Origin: Miscanthus floridulus
Taxonomy: Eukaryota > Streptophyta > Magnoliopsida > Poales > Poaceae
Length of the DNA: 64,000 nucleotides
Assembly (NCBI RefSeq): GCF_019320115.1
Contig: NC_089583.1
Span: 75,533,368 to 75,597,367 of the forward strand
Direction: 5' to 3'
This document shows positions 43,441-54,911 of this stretch, piece by piece (within the stretch, counting starts at the first letter, position 1; the number at the start of each line of letters is the position of its first letter). The notes beneath the pieces were generated by a model that saw nothing but the letters and a program-made list of their open reading frames with translations, was not told where the DNA came from and searched no databases. Position numbers and translations under genes: made by a program.

Positions 43441-46400
43441 CTCTAAAATAAATGCATGCTTTTTCTTATTAGTTTTTGTCATCAAAATCCCTGACCTTTC
43501 ATGACATCCGACCCCTACAAGTGCAAGGGGTTGGACCTCACTCGGGGGCTGATATAAGTATGTTTATCTTGCAAACACTCTATGTGTTATCTTTACAAAC
43601 ATTCTCTGTGTTTTCCCTCTTTTCTCTTGGTAAGTCCTAAGGGCTAGGATTTCAAGAACAAAATCTGAGTATAACTGGTAGGACTATGGGAAACCCATGC
43701 CCTAGTGACTATGGCCTCCTTGGTCACCAGCGTGATCAGAATTGGCTCGCCTGCACTCTGAGTTTTTTGCGACCTTAACTATGGGAAGGGTCAGAAGGCA
43801 CTAAACCTCTTTTACAAAAAGAGGGAGAAGAGCTGAAAAGCTGTTTGCCGTAACGAAATTCAAAAACTTGTTTATTTTTCGCACAAATTCATCAATTAGA
43901 GAGTGATTTCATCACAAAAAGGACTGATGTATTCATAAATACAAAAGACTGTTCACACGAGGTCTCTCGCAACATATTTGATTACATTTTCTGAGCAGTT
44001 CTACTATAAGCACTACTACGGTCACTACGCCACGCTCTTCGTCGGCGACATCCTACCGCTCCATAGGATCCTCGATGGCGCCGTCGTCTGCAATGTCGAG
44101 CACCACATCGGTGATTGTGGTGCCTTCGCCAGGCCATCCAAGGGCTACACCATTGTGATCAGCCACAACCCTGACAATGGCACCTAGACGGGGGGGCGCT
44201 CCCCACCAACAAGGCTCACCTAGAGAAGATTCACCAGAAGAGGTCCCCGTATGGTGGACGACGACAAAGCCGACGACGCTCAACACCCTCTGGTGCGCCT
44301 CCTCCTTCGGCAGCAGCGGCCCCTTCTCAGCAAAGGCGGCCCTCGCCCTCTTGTCTATGTTGGATGACCTCTAGCTCGACATCACACTCTGGATTCATGA
44401 ACGGATCTATGAGTTCTCCTCTCCCTCGCATTACCCTCTCTCACTTAGGAACCGCCATGACATGCGAACGAGCTCGGTGAGAAGGAGAAAGGAGGAGAGG
44501 TAACGGCTTAGGAAATAGGTGAAGGAATGGGACAAGAACTCCCCTCCCCCTCCCTATTTATGGAAGAGGCACAACAGCTGAGGAAAGGCAAAAGGTTAGG
44601 ATGAAAAACTCTCTCCCTTCCCCTATTCAATGCAGATGGGAAATCGATGCTGACGGGAATTTGAGGGGACGAGCCTAAACCGATGGGACACGCTCTGATC
44701 GATGAGACATCGCCTGGTCAAACAAGACCCTACCTAGGCATGGCCCACCACTACCGCACACCGAGCGCGAGAATCAGGGTGCACCCGCATGCAGGTGACT
44801 CTCTACTTCCCGCTACACACCCATCAGAGGGAGCCCATCGGGCCTTCTAGGTCGATCGGACAGCCCTGGTAAGACACCGAACGAACAGCCACTGAAAGAT
44901 AAGCACCTTTGTTTACTTACTTTGCGTGTTGATTCCATTACTGAGCCTCTGACCCTAGCAATAGCAGGGGCAAGGACATCGCTCGAGGGTTGCCAAGACT
45001 ATCTACTTGTTTATACATCCTCTTTGCCTGCCCCTCCTTACATTTAAAACTAGAGGCATGGTGTGCGGGTGTAAAACTTTGAGTAAAACTAGACGAACCG
45101 CTAGACCCTATGCCCTGGCGGCTATGGTGTTTTTGTTCACCAAAATAATCGAATTCACAGTTCCCCACACCCCATTCTTTAGCATTCGCCTTCTCAGGAA
45201 GGGTTCGGAGGGGTCCACCTACAGAATCTCCTTCAGAGGAGAAGCTGTCAGGTCAACTAAAGTCAATCAAATGGCTCGGTTCATCGCTGAGAGACAGAAA
45301 CAAAAAATTGTGATGCTCATGCAGGTCACATTGGCCCTATCGCAAACGCTGGACCCAAACCCCGCACGGACATGCCTGGTAAGAGCTTCTCATCACTCAT
45401 GCCACCAAGGTAACATTACCGACCCCTGCTTTCGTTTCAATTAAGTCATACATTAATCCCATACATCCAAAATGTTGCATATGCAATTGTTGCATCTCAA
45501 TGCTTCATGTCGCGTCATGAAGCGGTAGTTGCCTCATTCGATATGAGCGGCAACTAACTAGGGTTCAAAGGCCATCCCACAAAGGGCTCGAGGTCACCTC
45601 ACGTCAAACAGAGCCAGGGGAGAAAAATCAAGATGAGCCCTAGCGGCCTTGCTCGACCCCGCTCAGAAGCGGATAGGGACATCTTGACCTTTCTCGTTCG
45701 ATTCTAACCTCAAGCCAAACCCATAGAATCTCTATTGAGGAGAGGCAAACAAGCCACCTGAGCCCATCGAACAGCTCAGGCATCTACTGGGAGGCGGGTT
45801 AAGAAGTAGTGGAATGCCACATGAGGGCCCTACCGACCCCGTCAACAAATGACAGACCCAGATTCCACATGAACATGCCCGTTAATGAGCTCATTGAGCA
45901 CGACACTCGAGCCGTCAAGGCAAGGGTCATCAACTTGGCCCCTCAGATTGCGGAAACTGAGGATGGGGTGACGCATGAAACACGACCGACCCTTATCAGA
46001 CCCTAAGGGGCTTAGGGGCTCGAGCTGCTTGATCCAAGATTGAGGGACTGAGGTTCAAAGGCTGGCCCGTGAAGGGTCCGAGGCCGCCTCATGTCAAACA
46101 AGAGCCAGGGGAGAAAATGCATATGAGCCTCAGCGGCCTTTGCCCAACCCGCATTGAGGCGGATAGGGTCATCTCAACCTTCTAGTTCAATCCAGCCTCT
46201 AGTCAAGCCCATAGAATCCCCATTGAGGGGGAATCTGTTGGAAGGCGGGCTAAGGAGCAACGGAACGCCACCTGAGGGCTTTGCTGACCATGTCACAAAG
46301 CAACAGGATCAGATTCCGTTCGAACATCCCCGTTAGCGAGCTCATCAAGTGCGTCACTCAAGCCGTCGAGGCAAGTGACATTGCATCAACCCCTCCTATT

Positions 46401-47006
46401 GCGAAAACCACAGATGGGGCGACGGTCACAAAATGAGCCAACCCTTGACTGAATCCCCGCCATGCGTGGGGGCTCAGGGAAGGCCGGGCCAGCAACAGCG
46501 CCAAACGCACGGTCACGGAACGATCGCTAAAATCCTAAGTAAGGGGTACGTGCGAATATGAGAGTAAGTTCGCTACCCTCACTTCAGTCTCCAGTAACAT
46601 CTGGCCCAAGCGGTCACAAGGGGTTGGATCTCACTCGGGGGCTAATAAAGGTATGAGTATCTCCTTTTTTGAAAGAGTTGTTACGTCAGACCTCTTCCTC
46701 ACGTTAAGGTTAGTGGCAAGGTTTGTGGGAATAGACAAATGAGCATGCCTGGTAAGACTGCAAAAAACCCACGACCCAACAGCTATGGTAACTTTGCTCA
46801 CCAACGTAATCAAAATTTCCCCCTTATACACCTCGGGCTCTATAGTCTTAATGAATGGAAGGATCGGATCGCATAAACCTTTTTTTCTTGAATGCAAAAG
46901 GGAAGAAAGTAAGTTCAGACAAACAAAACAAAATTACGAAATGAAATTACGAATATGTTTTCGGACACAGATTACAGATAAATATTTATTAGACTCATTC
47001 GACTAA
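43441..47006. other. gypsy 3' region, mostly non-coding
   Basis: Long spacer between integrase and the antisense gene. Phrases recur in pairs: 'aagggg.tggat/acctcactcgggggct' at 43527-43553 and 46619-46645, 'gggttcaaaggc/aggttcaaaggctggcc' at 45561 and 46050, and 'gcggatagggacatct/gcggatagggtcatct' at 45669 and 46160, so part of it is duplicated. Frames at 43978-44374 and 45007-45444 show no domain. Confidence 0.5.
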
Positions 47007-47990
47007 CTACTTCCTTGGAGGAAGAACTATGTCTTTTAGCCTGTCTGCTAGGTTCCACGCGATAGGAGTCACCGCCTTCCCAATCTCATCTAGCTCAGAG
47101 TTTTCATAGCTAGGCGCGAAGCCGAGGCTCATCGCCTCCAAGTTAATTTCCTGATCATAATGACAGCAAGCAACAACAAAGGCTTGGGTGATCCCAGCGT
47201 GAAAGGCATTCTCCTCAAGCTGGCGCACTCGTGTCATGATATCTACGACACGGGCCGCAAGTGAGCCAGTTTCCTCCAGCCACGCCACCCCCAGGTCATC
47301 GAAAACAACCCCGACGGCAGCGCGCATGAGATCATGCTCATCACTCTCAGCCTGAAGACTCCCCCCTACACCTCGACAAGCTCCATGCCCAGCCAGGTAG
47401 AGATGCTCTCGGCCTCCAGCTTTCGGGCCACCGTGGCTCCAAGATCCCCCCGGAGGAAGCTAACCCCTTGATGCGCCTCATCACACTCTCGGACGGCCTG
47501 GTCGCGCTCCTCGTGGGCCACACCGCGCTTCGAGCAGAGTCTTTCTGCTGTCTGGCGCAGCTCGTCTTGCTCTTGGCGTAGCCAGGCAATCACCTTGGCA
47601 TCCAGATTAGCCCTCTGCTATAGGGCCACGGACCTTTCCTCGGCTTCTAACTTGAGATACTGCTCCCTCTCCAGCTTAGCCAGGAGGTCGATGACTCACT
47701 GGCAGGCCACTGCATCCTTCTAGAGCATCTCGTCCTGCTCCTTTCGGACCCTGGCGGCTGCCTCCTTGTCCTGTTGCACCCTCGCCGATAGATCTTGGAA
47801 CATCCCATCGACCTCCTCCGTGTCTCGATGCGCCTTGGCTTCCTGCTGCTGGGCTGTGGCAAGCTAGGTGCTCACATCTTCGCGTAGCTGGCCCTCCTCG
47901 GTGAGGCGGTCTCATTCCACCTTCTGCTCATAGAGGAACCAGGATTTCTCCCGGCTACAGGCAATGAGGGACTGAAAAGAAGACTAGTGT
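47007..47990 (-). pseudogene. Antisense coiled-coil ORF of gypsy element
   Basis: Minus-strand coding remnant, opposite to the retroelement. From about 47990 downward it reads as a coiled coil rich in Glu, Gln, Arg and Leu (LATAQQQEAKAHRDTEEVDG, then KVIAWLRQEQDELRQT and SKRGVAHEERDQAVRECDEA), followed by a frame change near 47340 and a conserved-looking globular end VVFDDLGVAWLEETGSLA ... LADRLKDIVLPPRK, stop at 47007. In-frame stops appear at about 47617, 47681, 47722 and 47867. Such antisense genes, linked to the 'putative gypsy type transposon' (PF04195) family, are known in Grande/RIRE2-like grass gypsy elements. Function unknown. Confidence 0.62.
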
Positions 47991-48624
47991 CAAAAATACA
48001 TGAAGAAAGAAGAAGGCGAGGAGGCAAAGTACGGAACCCTAGGGTGGACCCCTTGGTTTTATAGTGGCAATGGATGCAAGAAGAGCAATTGCCCACCTAG
48101 GTCTTCGAGCCTGCCATGATATGCCACCACGTCACGTCGCGGGATAGGCGCCCGTAATCCCTATCCTTTCCCACCAAAATCGTGCCAAACATTTTGCGTT
48201 CCTGAGCAAACTAGGACTCTTTCCAATAGAGGGAATATGGGTCAAAAAGCATTTCTCTGGCCTGCCTAGACCTAGGAGTTCGAGGGCTAGCCCAATAGTT
48301 TCAACGGTTGTCCCGACGAGGGATGGGCCCGTGAACGGTCAAAACTCAGGCGCACGAGCCTCAAAGGGGTCTCAATCCACAATCAAGTCTCAACCGGGCT
48401 GACCCTGGATGAATCCCCGTGAATGGGATACCAAGGTTCCCTTTAAACTGTCCAGTTGACAAAAATCAAATCTCACAGCCATACCCACGAAGGGTCCAAA
48501 AATTACCCCCTCGATGATTCTATCCGAATCACCCGTGGGCTCGAGGGCTACACCCATCGAGTGCGCTCGCGTGCACCCTCGGGCAAGTCAAATCACCCCC
48601 TGGGCGATTCTATCTGAATCATCC
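47991..48624. other. gypsy 3' untranslated region
   Basis: No coding signal. Contains two copies of 'cccc.t...cgattctatc.gaatca' (48508-48532, 48596-48621) just before the polypurine tract. Confidence 0.5.
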
Positions 48625-48641
48625 GAGGGCTCGGGGGCTAC
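48625..48641 (+). promoter_or_regulatory. gypsy polypurine tract
   Basis: GAGGGCTCGGGGGCTAC immediately before the 3' LTR, the usual plus-strand primer of this gypsy group. Confidence 0.75.
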
Positions 48642-49725
48642 TATCGGGGACCTCATACTGGGGTACCCAATGAGATGGAGCTAATAACCATCAAGCGCTT
48701 ATGCTCCTGAATAGGCAAGAACACAACTACACTTCTTGCCCTGCGCCTCGCTCGGTCCCTAAGGGTTGGCTCCACCTCGCCCGACCCCCGAGGGCTGGGC
48801 TCTGCCTTGCCCGATGTTCCTAGGCTGGCTTCGCCTCGCCCGACGTCTGCACCCTACCCCTTCATGATGGGGATCACAGGGTAAGACAGGACACTCAGGT
48901 CAACCGCAGTACCGAGGACCATGCCCTACGCACCTGCAAAAAGGTACTATCAGGATATGACGGGACGGGCGCTTTAAGCCCTCTCAGGCATGACAGAGCC
49001 CGAATAGTGTTGTAGGCGCCGACTTTTATCCTATAGTGTTGTAGGCATCACCATCAACCCTCGGGCGTGGATACTAACACATGCATACGACGACCACTAT
49101 AGTCCAGGAGAGAACTCACATCATCTACAGTGATGGGTGTATGGTCACCTCCCCGTCTACTCCCCATAGAGTCATGGCTCGGCACCCTAACACACCGCAC
49201 CGTCTGTTGGGGGAGGAGGGGACGTGACCACTCGCTAAAATGAGGCCAGAGCCCAGCCCTATTAGGATTAGCGAAAGTGCTATCCCTAGCGTGGTCTGCC
49301 AAGTCAGCAGGGCAGGCTCAAGGGAAAAGGAAGACCCAGCGCCTTCGAAGGACCCTCTCTACTTCTAGGTTTTTTTCCTCTTTCTCCTATCTGTAACCCT
49401 GCTCCCCCTTGGTCTATAAAAGGGAGGGCAGGACACCCCACTAAGGGGACAGATCAATTCCACACACAACACACAATCAAGCGGCAACCAAGCTCTTGGC
49501 ATCCTTTCGACCTTTCCATCAGAGACTTAGGATTTGTCCCTCTCTCGGTTGTTTGTACCCCCTACTATGAACCTTTTTTGGTACTAATAACATGAGCAAC
49601 AGTAAACTGAACGTAGGGACATTCTGCTCGAACTAGTATAAACCTTGTGTCCTTTAGTACACCATCCGAGCCTAACGCGCAACAAATATAAATTTACTAG
49701 TTGGTGTTTGTTCGAAACACTGACA
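48642..49725 (+). repeat. gypsy 3' LTR
   Basis: Begins TATCGGGGACC (TG changed to TA) and ends GAAACACTGACA; TATA box TATAAAAG at 49415-49422. Followed by TSD ATAAG (49726-49730). Confidence 0.88.
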
Positions 49726-49730
49726 ATAAG

Positions 49731-49875
49731 AATGCCAAACCTCAAGGGAAAGCCCCTTAAAATTACCACCATCAGAAGAACAATAATGCTCAAATTGACA
49801 AGGATCAGTGTAAATGGTGCAAGAAGCATGGACATTACCAGAGGGACTGTACAGACTTCCTGAAGAGCCTTTTGA
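49731..49875 (+). pseudogene. copia-2 gag, 3' part with zinc knuckle
   Basis: Resumes the gag cut at 38249: KNAKPQGKAP, a Gln/Asn-rich stretch (with a stop TAA at about 49759), then the CCHC knuckle CKWCKKHGHYQRDC (49809-49850). The knuckle binds the element's RNA during packaging. Confidence 0.82.
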
Positions 49876-52800
49876 AGAGACGTGAGGATTTCATTACATT
49901 CATAGATGAATCCTTGTATTTAAGTTATGCAAAATCTACTTGGTGGATTGATTCAGGTGCAACTGTTCATGTTGCAAATTCATTACAGGGATTTCATATG
50001 AGGAGAACCCTGCAAAGAGGAGAAAGAAGGATTAAAGTTGCAAATGGAGTTGAGGCTGAAGTTGAAGCCATTGGAGATCTCTCTCTAGAATTAGATGATG
50101 GATTTAGACTTCAGCTTTCAGATATTCTTTATGTACCCTCTTTGCATAGAAACTTGATAAGTGTCTCACAACTTGATGATGATGGTTATGATTGCCACTT
50201 TGGTAATAGCAAATGTTGGATTGTGTATAATAATAAGTGTGTTGGTCTTGCCTTCTGACAAGACAAGCTTTTTTTATTATCACTTTTTGAGAATGTGAAT
50301 GCTGTGAGCGCTGAGAATAAGAATGTTTCTTTGTCTATGAATGCAACAAATAAGCAGAAGAGAGTGCATGATGTATCTTTGAAATTATGGCACTATCGTT
50401 TAGGCCATATTTTGAGGGGGGAATAGAGCGATTGATTAAGAAATCAATTCTTCTGCCTTTAGAATTTTTAGATTTAGAACAATGCATAGATTGCATAAAA
50501 GGAAAGTACGTTAAGAAAATAAAGAAAGATACCAAACGAAGCGCAGGAATTTTAGAAATAGTTCACACAGATATATGTGGTCATTTTCCTATAAAGAGTG
50601 TGGATGGTTATGATTCATTTATAACATTCACAGATGATTATTCACATTTTGGCTATATTTATCTAATTAAGGAAAGATCGGAAGCATTGGATAAATTTAA
50701 GATATTTAAGGCTAAAGTAGAAAATCAGCACAACTTAAAGATTAAGGTAGTAAGGTCCGATCATGGGAGAGAGTACTACGGTTGACACACCCCATATGGC
50801 CAAGTTCCTAGACCCTTTGCAAGGTTCTTACAGAAAAATGGCATAGTAGCCTAGTATTCTACACCAGGCGAGCCTCAGCAGAATGGAGTAGTTGAAAGAC
50901 ACAACCGTACCTTAATGAATATGGTGAGAAGCATGATAAGTTACTCTTCTTTACCGATAAGTTTATGGATGGAGGCATTGAAAACCATCATTCATATTCT
51001 TAATCGAGTGCCAAGTAAGACGGTGTCCAAAACATCGTATGAGTTGTGGATAGGAAAAGAACCCTCTCTTAACTATTTACATGTGTGGGGTTGTCTAGCT
51101 GAGGCAAAAGTATTTAACCCAAACATAGGGAAGCTAGACTCCAAGACAGTCAGTTGTCATTTCATTGGCTATCCAGAAAAGTCAAAAGGTTATTGCTTCT
51201 ATTGTCCTAATAGACAAACGAAGTTTGTAGAAACAAGACATGTTGTCTTCTTGGAGGATGATATGATCAGGGGGAGCATGGTAGCACAAGAAATTAGTTT
51301 TGAAGAGAAGTGGGTATACGTGCCCACTACTATGGTTCAGGAGTTATTCTTCACGCTACCTATTGTTGTTGTACCAACAGTACAAGACACTGTAGTAACA
51401 ACACCTGTTGTTAGTTCTCCTGTGGCAACCATGAATTAACATGAAGAACCTGTCCTTCAGGATCCCCTAGAACCTGTTGTCACACATGAGGGAGAGCAAC
51501 AACAGCCTCATATAGAACAAGCGTCATATAACGAGGCCCCTAGAAGGTCTTAAAGAGTCAGAAGATCAGTCATTCTTGATGACTATGAAGTTTATGAATT
51601 TGAGAAATTTCAAATGGAGGGTGATCCCACCTCATTTGAAGAAGCCATGAGAAGCGCTCACTCATCCAAGTGGCTTGAAGCCATGGAAGATGAAATGAAA
51701 TCAATGAAAACCAACGGTGTTTGGAACTTAGAAACAATTTCTAAAGGAGCCAAGAAAGTAGGCTATAAATGTGTCTACAAAACCAAACATGACTCCAAAG
51801 GGAATATAGAAAGGTTTAAAGCACGACTTGTGGCGAAAGGTTTCACGCAAAGAGAAGGTATAGATTATAATGAGACATTTTCTCCAATCTCATGTAAGGA
51901 TTCTTTTAGAATCATAATGGCGCTTGTAGCACATTATGATTTAGAATTACATCAGATGGATGTAAAGACGATGTTCCTAAATGGGGATTTGGAGGAAAAT
52001 GTTTACATGGCACAATCGAAAGGTTTTGTTGTGGAAGGAAAAGAATGTATGGGATGCTGCCTGAAGAAATCCATTTACGGATTAAAACAAGCTTCAAGAT
52101 AGTGGTATTTGAAGTTTGATAGTATAATAAGAAAGTTTAGGTTTTAAGAAAATATAGAGGACAATTGCGTTTATGCAAAGTTCAAGAATGGAAAATACAT
52201 TTTTCCTAGTCTTGTTTGTGGATGACATCTTGCTTGCTAGCAATGATGTTAATCTACTACTAGAAACAAAGAAGTTCTTGTCCTCGAAGTTTGTTATGAA
52301 GGATCTCGGTGAAGCTTCATTCGTCCTAGGAATAGAGATTCACCGAGATAGAGAAAATAGGGTTTTAGGATTATCACAAAAGGCATACTTAGAAAAGATT
52401 CTAAAGAAATACAGTATGCAAAATTGTAAGTCTTCACCTGCTCCCATAGTCAAGGGCGACAGATATGGAGAATTTTAGTGTCCCAAGAACCAATATGAGA
52501 TCGATAAAATGAAAGCGGTTCCATATAGTTCAGCTATCGAAAGTTTACGGTATGCTCAAGTGTGTACTCGCCCTGACTTAGCATTTGTCACCGGGTTACT
52601 TGGCAGATATCAGAGTAATCTAGGAATAGAACACTAAAAATTAGTAAAAAAGTTTTGCGTTACCTGCAAGGTATGAAGGGTCTCATGCTAACGTACAGAA
52701 GATCTGATTCCCTGCACAAAGAAGGGTATACAGATTCTGATTATGCATGCGGGAGATGACAGAAAATCCACGTCAGGATACATATTCACTCTCGCAGGAG

Positions 52801-53206
52801 GAGCTATATTGTGGAAAAGCTCAAAACAAACCGTCACTACATCGTTCACAATGTATGCTGAGTTTGTAGCATGTTATGAGGTCACAGGGCAGGTGAATTG
52901 GCTGAAGAAATTCATGCCCAGGTTGAAAGTGGTAGACGACATACATAAACCACTCAAGTTATACTGCGATAATAATCCAGTAGTATGTTATGCTCACAAT
53001 AATAAGTCAAGTGATGCTGCCAAACACATTGACATAGAGTATTATGTTGTGAAAGACAAAGTCTGGGATCATATAATTAGTCTTGAGCATATAAGAACAG
53101 AAAAGATGCTCGCGGGTCCACTTACAAAAGGCTTACCACCCAGCGTGTTCAGAGAACACTTAGCCGGCATGGGTTTTAAGGGAAAGCCTATGATTCCTGG
53201 CCAATA
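49876..53206 (+). pseudogene. copia-2 pol (protease, integrase, RT, RNase H), broken
   Basis: Protease: WWIDSGATVHVANS (49940-49981). Frame change between 50258 and 50387. GAG-pre-integrase: LWHYRLGH-like at 50385-50410. Integrase: HTDICGHFPIKSVDGYDSF (50556-50620), VRSDHGREYYG, then a short break and [17 protein letters not shown] (50860-50910). RT: NGVWNLETISKGAKKVG (51713-51765), LVAKGFTQREGIDY, MDVKTMFLNGDLEENVY, then a frame change near 52130 and LVLFVDDILLAS (52207-52242) with the Asp pair. RNase [18 protein letters not shown] (52756-52806), [21 protein letters not shown], ending at TAA 53204. Stops at 50842 (TAG), 51551 (TAA), 52100 (TAG), 52145 (TAA) and 52487 (TAG). A TGG-to-stop change and a frame change at 52640-52745 also interrupt RNase H. 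Confidence 0.88.
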
Positions 53207-53365
53207 AGGGCCTTGTTGAGAATTTGTTTCAAAATAGAGAGGTGCACTGTAGATGTTTAATCTAATGGCAACTGACCGTGACGATGAGGCACGCTCTATG
53301 CACTGATCTATGATGGAATAGGAACAAGATAAAGTAAGTAAGATGAGTTTAAGTCATAAGGTGAG

Positions 53366-53409
53366 ATCAAGGGGGAGAATGTTAGGGGGCACCCAACCGT
53401 TCCATGGTT
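53366..53409 (+). other. copia-2 first polypurine tract plus LTR scrap
   Basis: 'atcaagggggagaatgttag' is the usual copia polypurine tract and LTR start (TGTTAG). It is followed by only 'ggggcacccaaccgttccat', which corresponds to an internal part of the LTR, and then by integrase DNA. Confidence 0.7.
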
Positions 53410-53745
53410 TAATAGAGCGATTGATTAAGAAAACAATTCTTCCGCCTTTAGAATTTTCAGATTTAGAACAATGGATATATTGCATAAAAGGAAAGTGCGT
53501 TAAAAAAATAAAGAAAGATGTCAAACGAAGCGCAGGAATTTTAGAAATAGTTCACACAGACATCTATGGTCCTTTTCCTGTGAATAGTGTGAATGGTTAT
53601 GATTCATTTATAACATGCACAGATGATTATTCACGTTTTGACTATATTTATCCAATTAAGGAATTATCGAAAGCATTGGATAAATTTAAGATATTTAAGG
53701 CTGAAGTAGAAAATTAGCACAACTTAAAGATTAAGGTATCAAGGT
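53410..53745 (+). repeat. Duplicated integrase segment of copia-2
   Basis: A second copy of the region 50419-50755, from 'aatagagcgattgattaaga' to 'aacttaaagattaaggt', with scattered substitutions. It encodes the same stretch (RLIKKTILPPLEFSDLEQW..., HTDIYGPFPVNSVNGYDSF) but has no continuation. It sits between two polypurine tracts near the 3' LTR, outside the coding order. Confidence 0.9.
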
Positions 53746-53762
53746 GAGATCAAGGAGAAGAA

Positions 53763-54065
53763 TGTTAGATGATCTCCAACCAATTGGGCCAACGACCAAT
53801 TAGGCCCTTGGATCCACGCCCTGATCGGGGGTGTCCAACCGTTCCATGGTTGGTGGGCTCCCGTTGCACAGCGCCATAAAAAGAGAAGTGGATGCCGGGG
53901 CACAAGGCACGAGGTTCACCTGAGCCGCCAGACACCCCACCTACATCCTAACCCAGCCGATCTAGAGAGAGAGCGCTGCCAGCAACGGGAGGCCCACCAA
54001 CCATAGAACGGTTGGACGCGCCCGATCAGGGCGCGGATCCGTGGACCGTTGGAGATCATCTAACA
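53763..54065 (+). repeat. copia-2 3' LTR (303 bp) with palindromic ends
   Basis: TGTTAGATGATCTCC... to ...GGAGATCATCTAACA. A second polypurine tract 'gatcaaggagaagaa' precedes it. The outer ~100 bp on each side are imperfect inverted repeats of each other ('ccctgatcgg' / 'ccgatcaggg', 'ccatggttggtgggctccc' / 'gggaggcccaccaacc'), so the LTR could fold as a long hairpin. Followed by TSD GTTAA. Confidence 0.8.
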
Positions 54066-54070
54066 GTTAA

Positions 54071-54911
54071 GTGCTTACCATGCGAAACGGGCTCTAAAAT
54101 TCACCCTTAAATTCTCCACACCCATCGAGTCCTAAATTGTTTTTGTAAATTGATAATTCTATGAGTTGCTTTTCTGAAGCCCCTTCTCTGTTAATATTTC
54201 CTCTATAAATCTCCCGCCGATTAAAAAAAAAAGTCACTCTCAGGCGTATAAGCTTTTTTGCATCACATGCACGTTAAGTTAGGAAGTAATAAGAAAAATT
54301 AAAGGCTCACAGACACAAAGTCTGCGGAATTCAAGGTGCGTCTTAGGCTGTAACCAAGCTATATTAGAAAGTAGCATGTGTCCTCTCTTCAGATAGCGCC
54401 CCTACGATGGTCAGCCCACATGCCTTTCTTCATCTGCCAGTAGTTCAGCAGTTTGTTCTTTGTTGGTTGTTTAGTTAGCATCCTCTTAATTAATAAATAA
54501 GTAAATGTGTACTTTACAGCTGTGGTACTGCTTAAGCCTGATGCCTTCAGTCCCCTGTAACCTGCATGATTCAGACAGTATAGTACCCATGTGCTAATCC
54601 TTTGTGATTAGTCAATGCAATTATGTCACTAATCGGCATACATATATGCTCTCTAAGTCGGTACCAAAAGCTCCACAAACCCTACACTTAACATAGTACG
54701 CAGTTTAGCACACTGCATCAGGTTATGGCGTCCCTACTAACTTGATCAACAGCTGACATGCCGATCTCACATGTCAGCGGCGCTACAGGGAACCAACAGG
54801 AGAGAACAAAACTTCAACCAGTCTCTGCAGCCGAGAAGGCGCCCACGGCCGGCCGGGGCACCAAACGAACAAAACAAATCTTGGGAGGAGGGGGGTATTC
54901 AGTCCTGTCGC
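54071..54911. other. Spacer and 3' flank of the P450 gene
   Basis: No gene. For the minus-strand P450, the 3' UTR must lie in about 54650-54911; I see no strong polyadenylation signal that I would commit to. Frames at 54758-55409 on the plus strand are shadows of the P450. Confidence 0.5.

Larger units (their letters stand above)
38250..49725 (+). mobile_element. Ty3/gypsy retrotransposon, 11.5 kb, lacking RT
   Basis: LTRs 38250-39330 and 48642-49725 (about 1.08 kb each), TSD ATAAG on both sides. Retrotransposon gag and integrase are recognisable, with an integrase of Ty3/gypsy type, but the protease, reverse transcriptase and RNase H that should lie between them are absent; a ~1.2-kb unrelated segment occupies the place. 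A long 3' region carries an antisense coding remnant. In the first ~115 bp the LTRs differ at roughly 13 positions, so this insertion looks older than copia-1, yet it must be younger than copia-2 in which it sits. Confidence 0.88.
36518..54065 (+). mobile_element. Ty1/copia retrotransposon (copia-2), split by a gypsy element
   Basis: Starts TGTTAGATGATCTCC at 36518 and ends GGAGATCATCTAACA at 54065. The target duplication GTTAA occurs at 36513-36517 and 54066-54070. Without the gypsy insertion (38250-49725 plus one TSD) it is about 6.1 kb. It contains gag (two parts), protease, integrase, RT and RNase H in copia order, then a rearranged 3' end with a duplicated integrase piece. Coding regions carry several stops and frame changes, so it is inactive. 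Confidence 0.88.
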
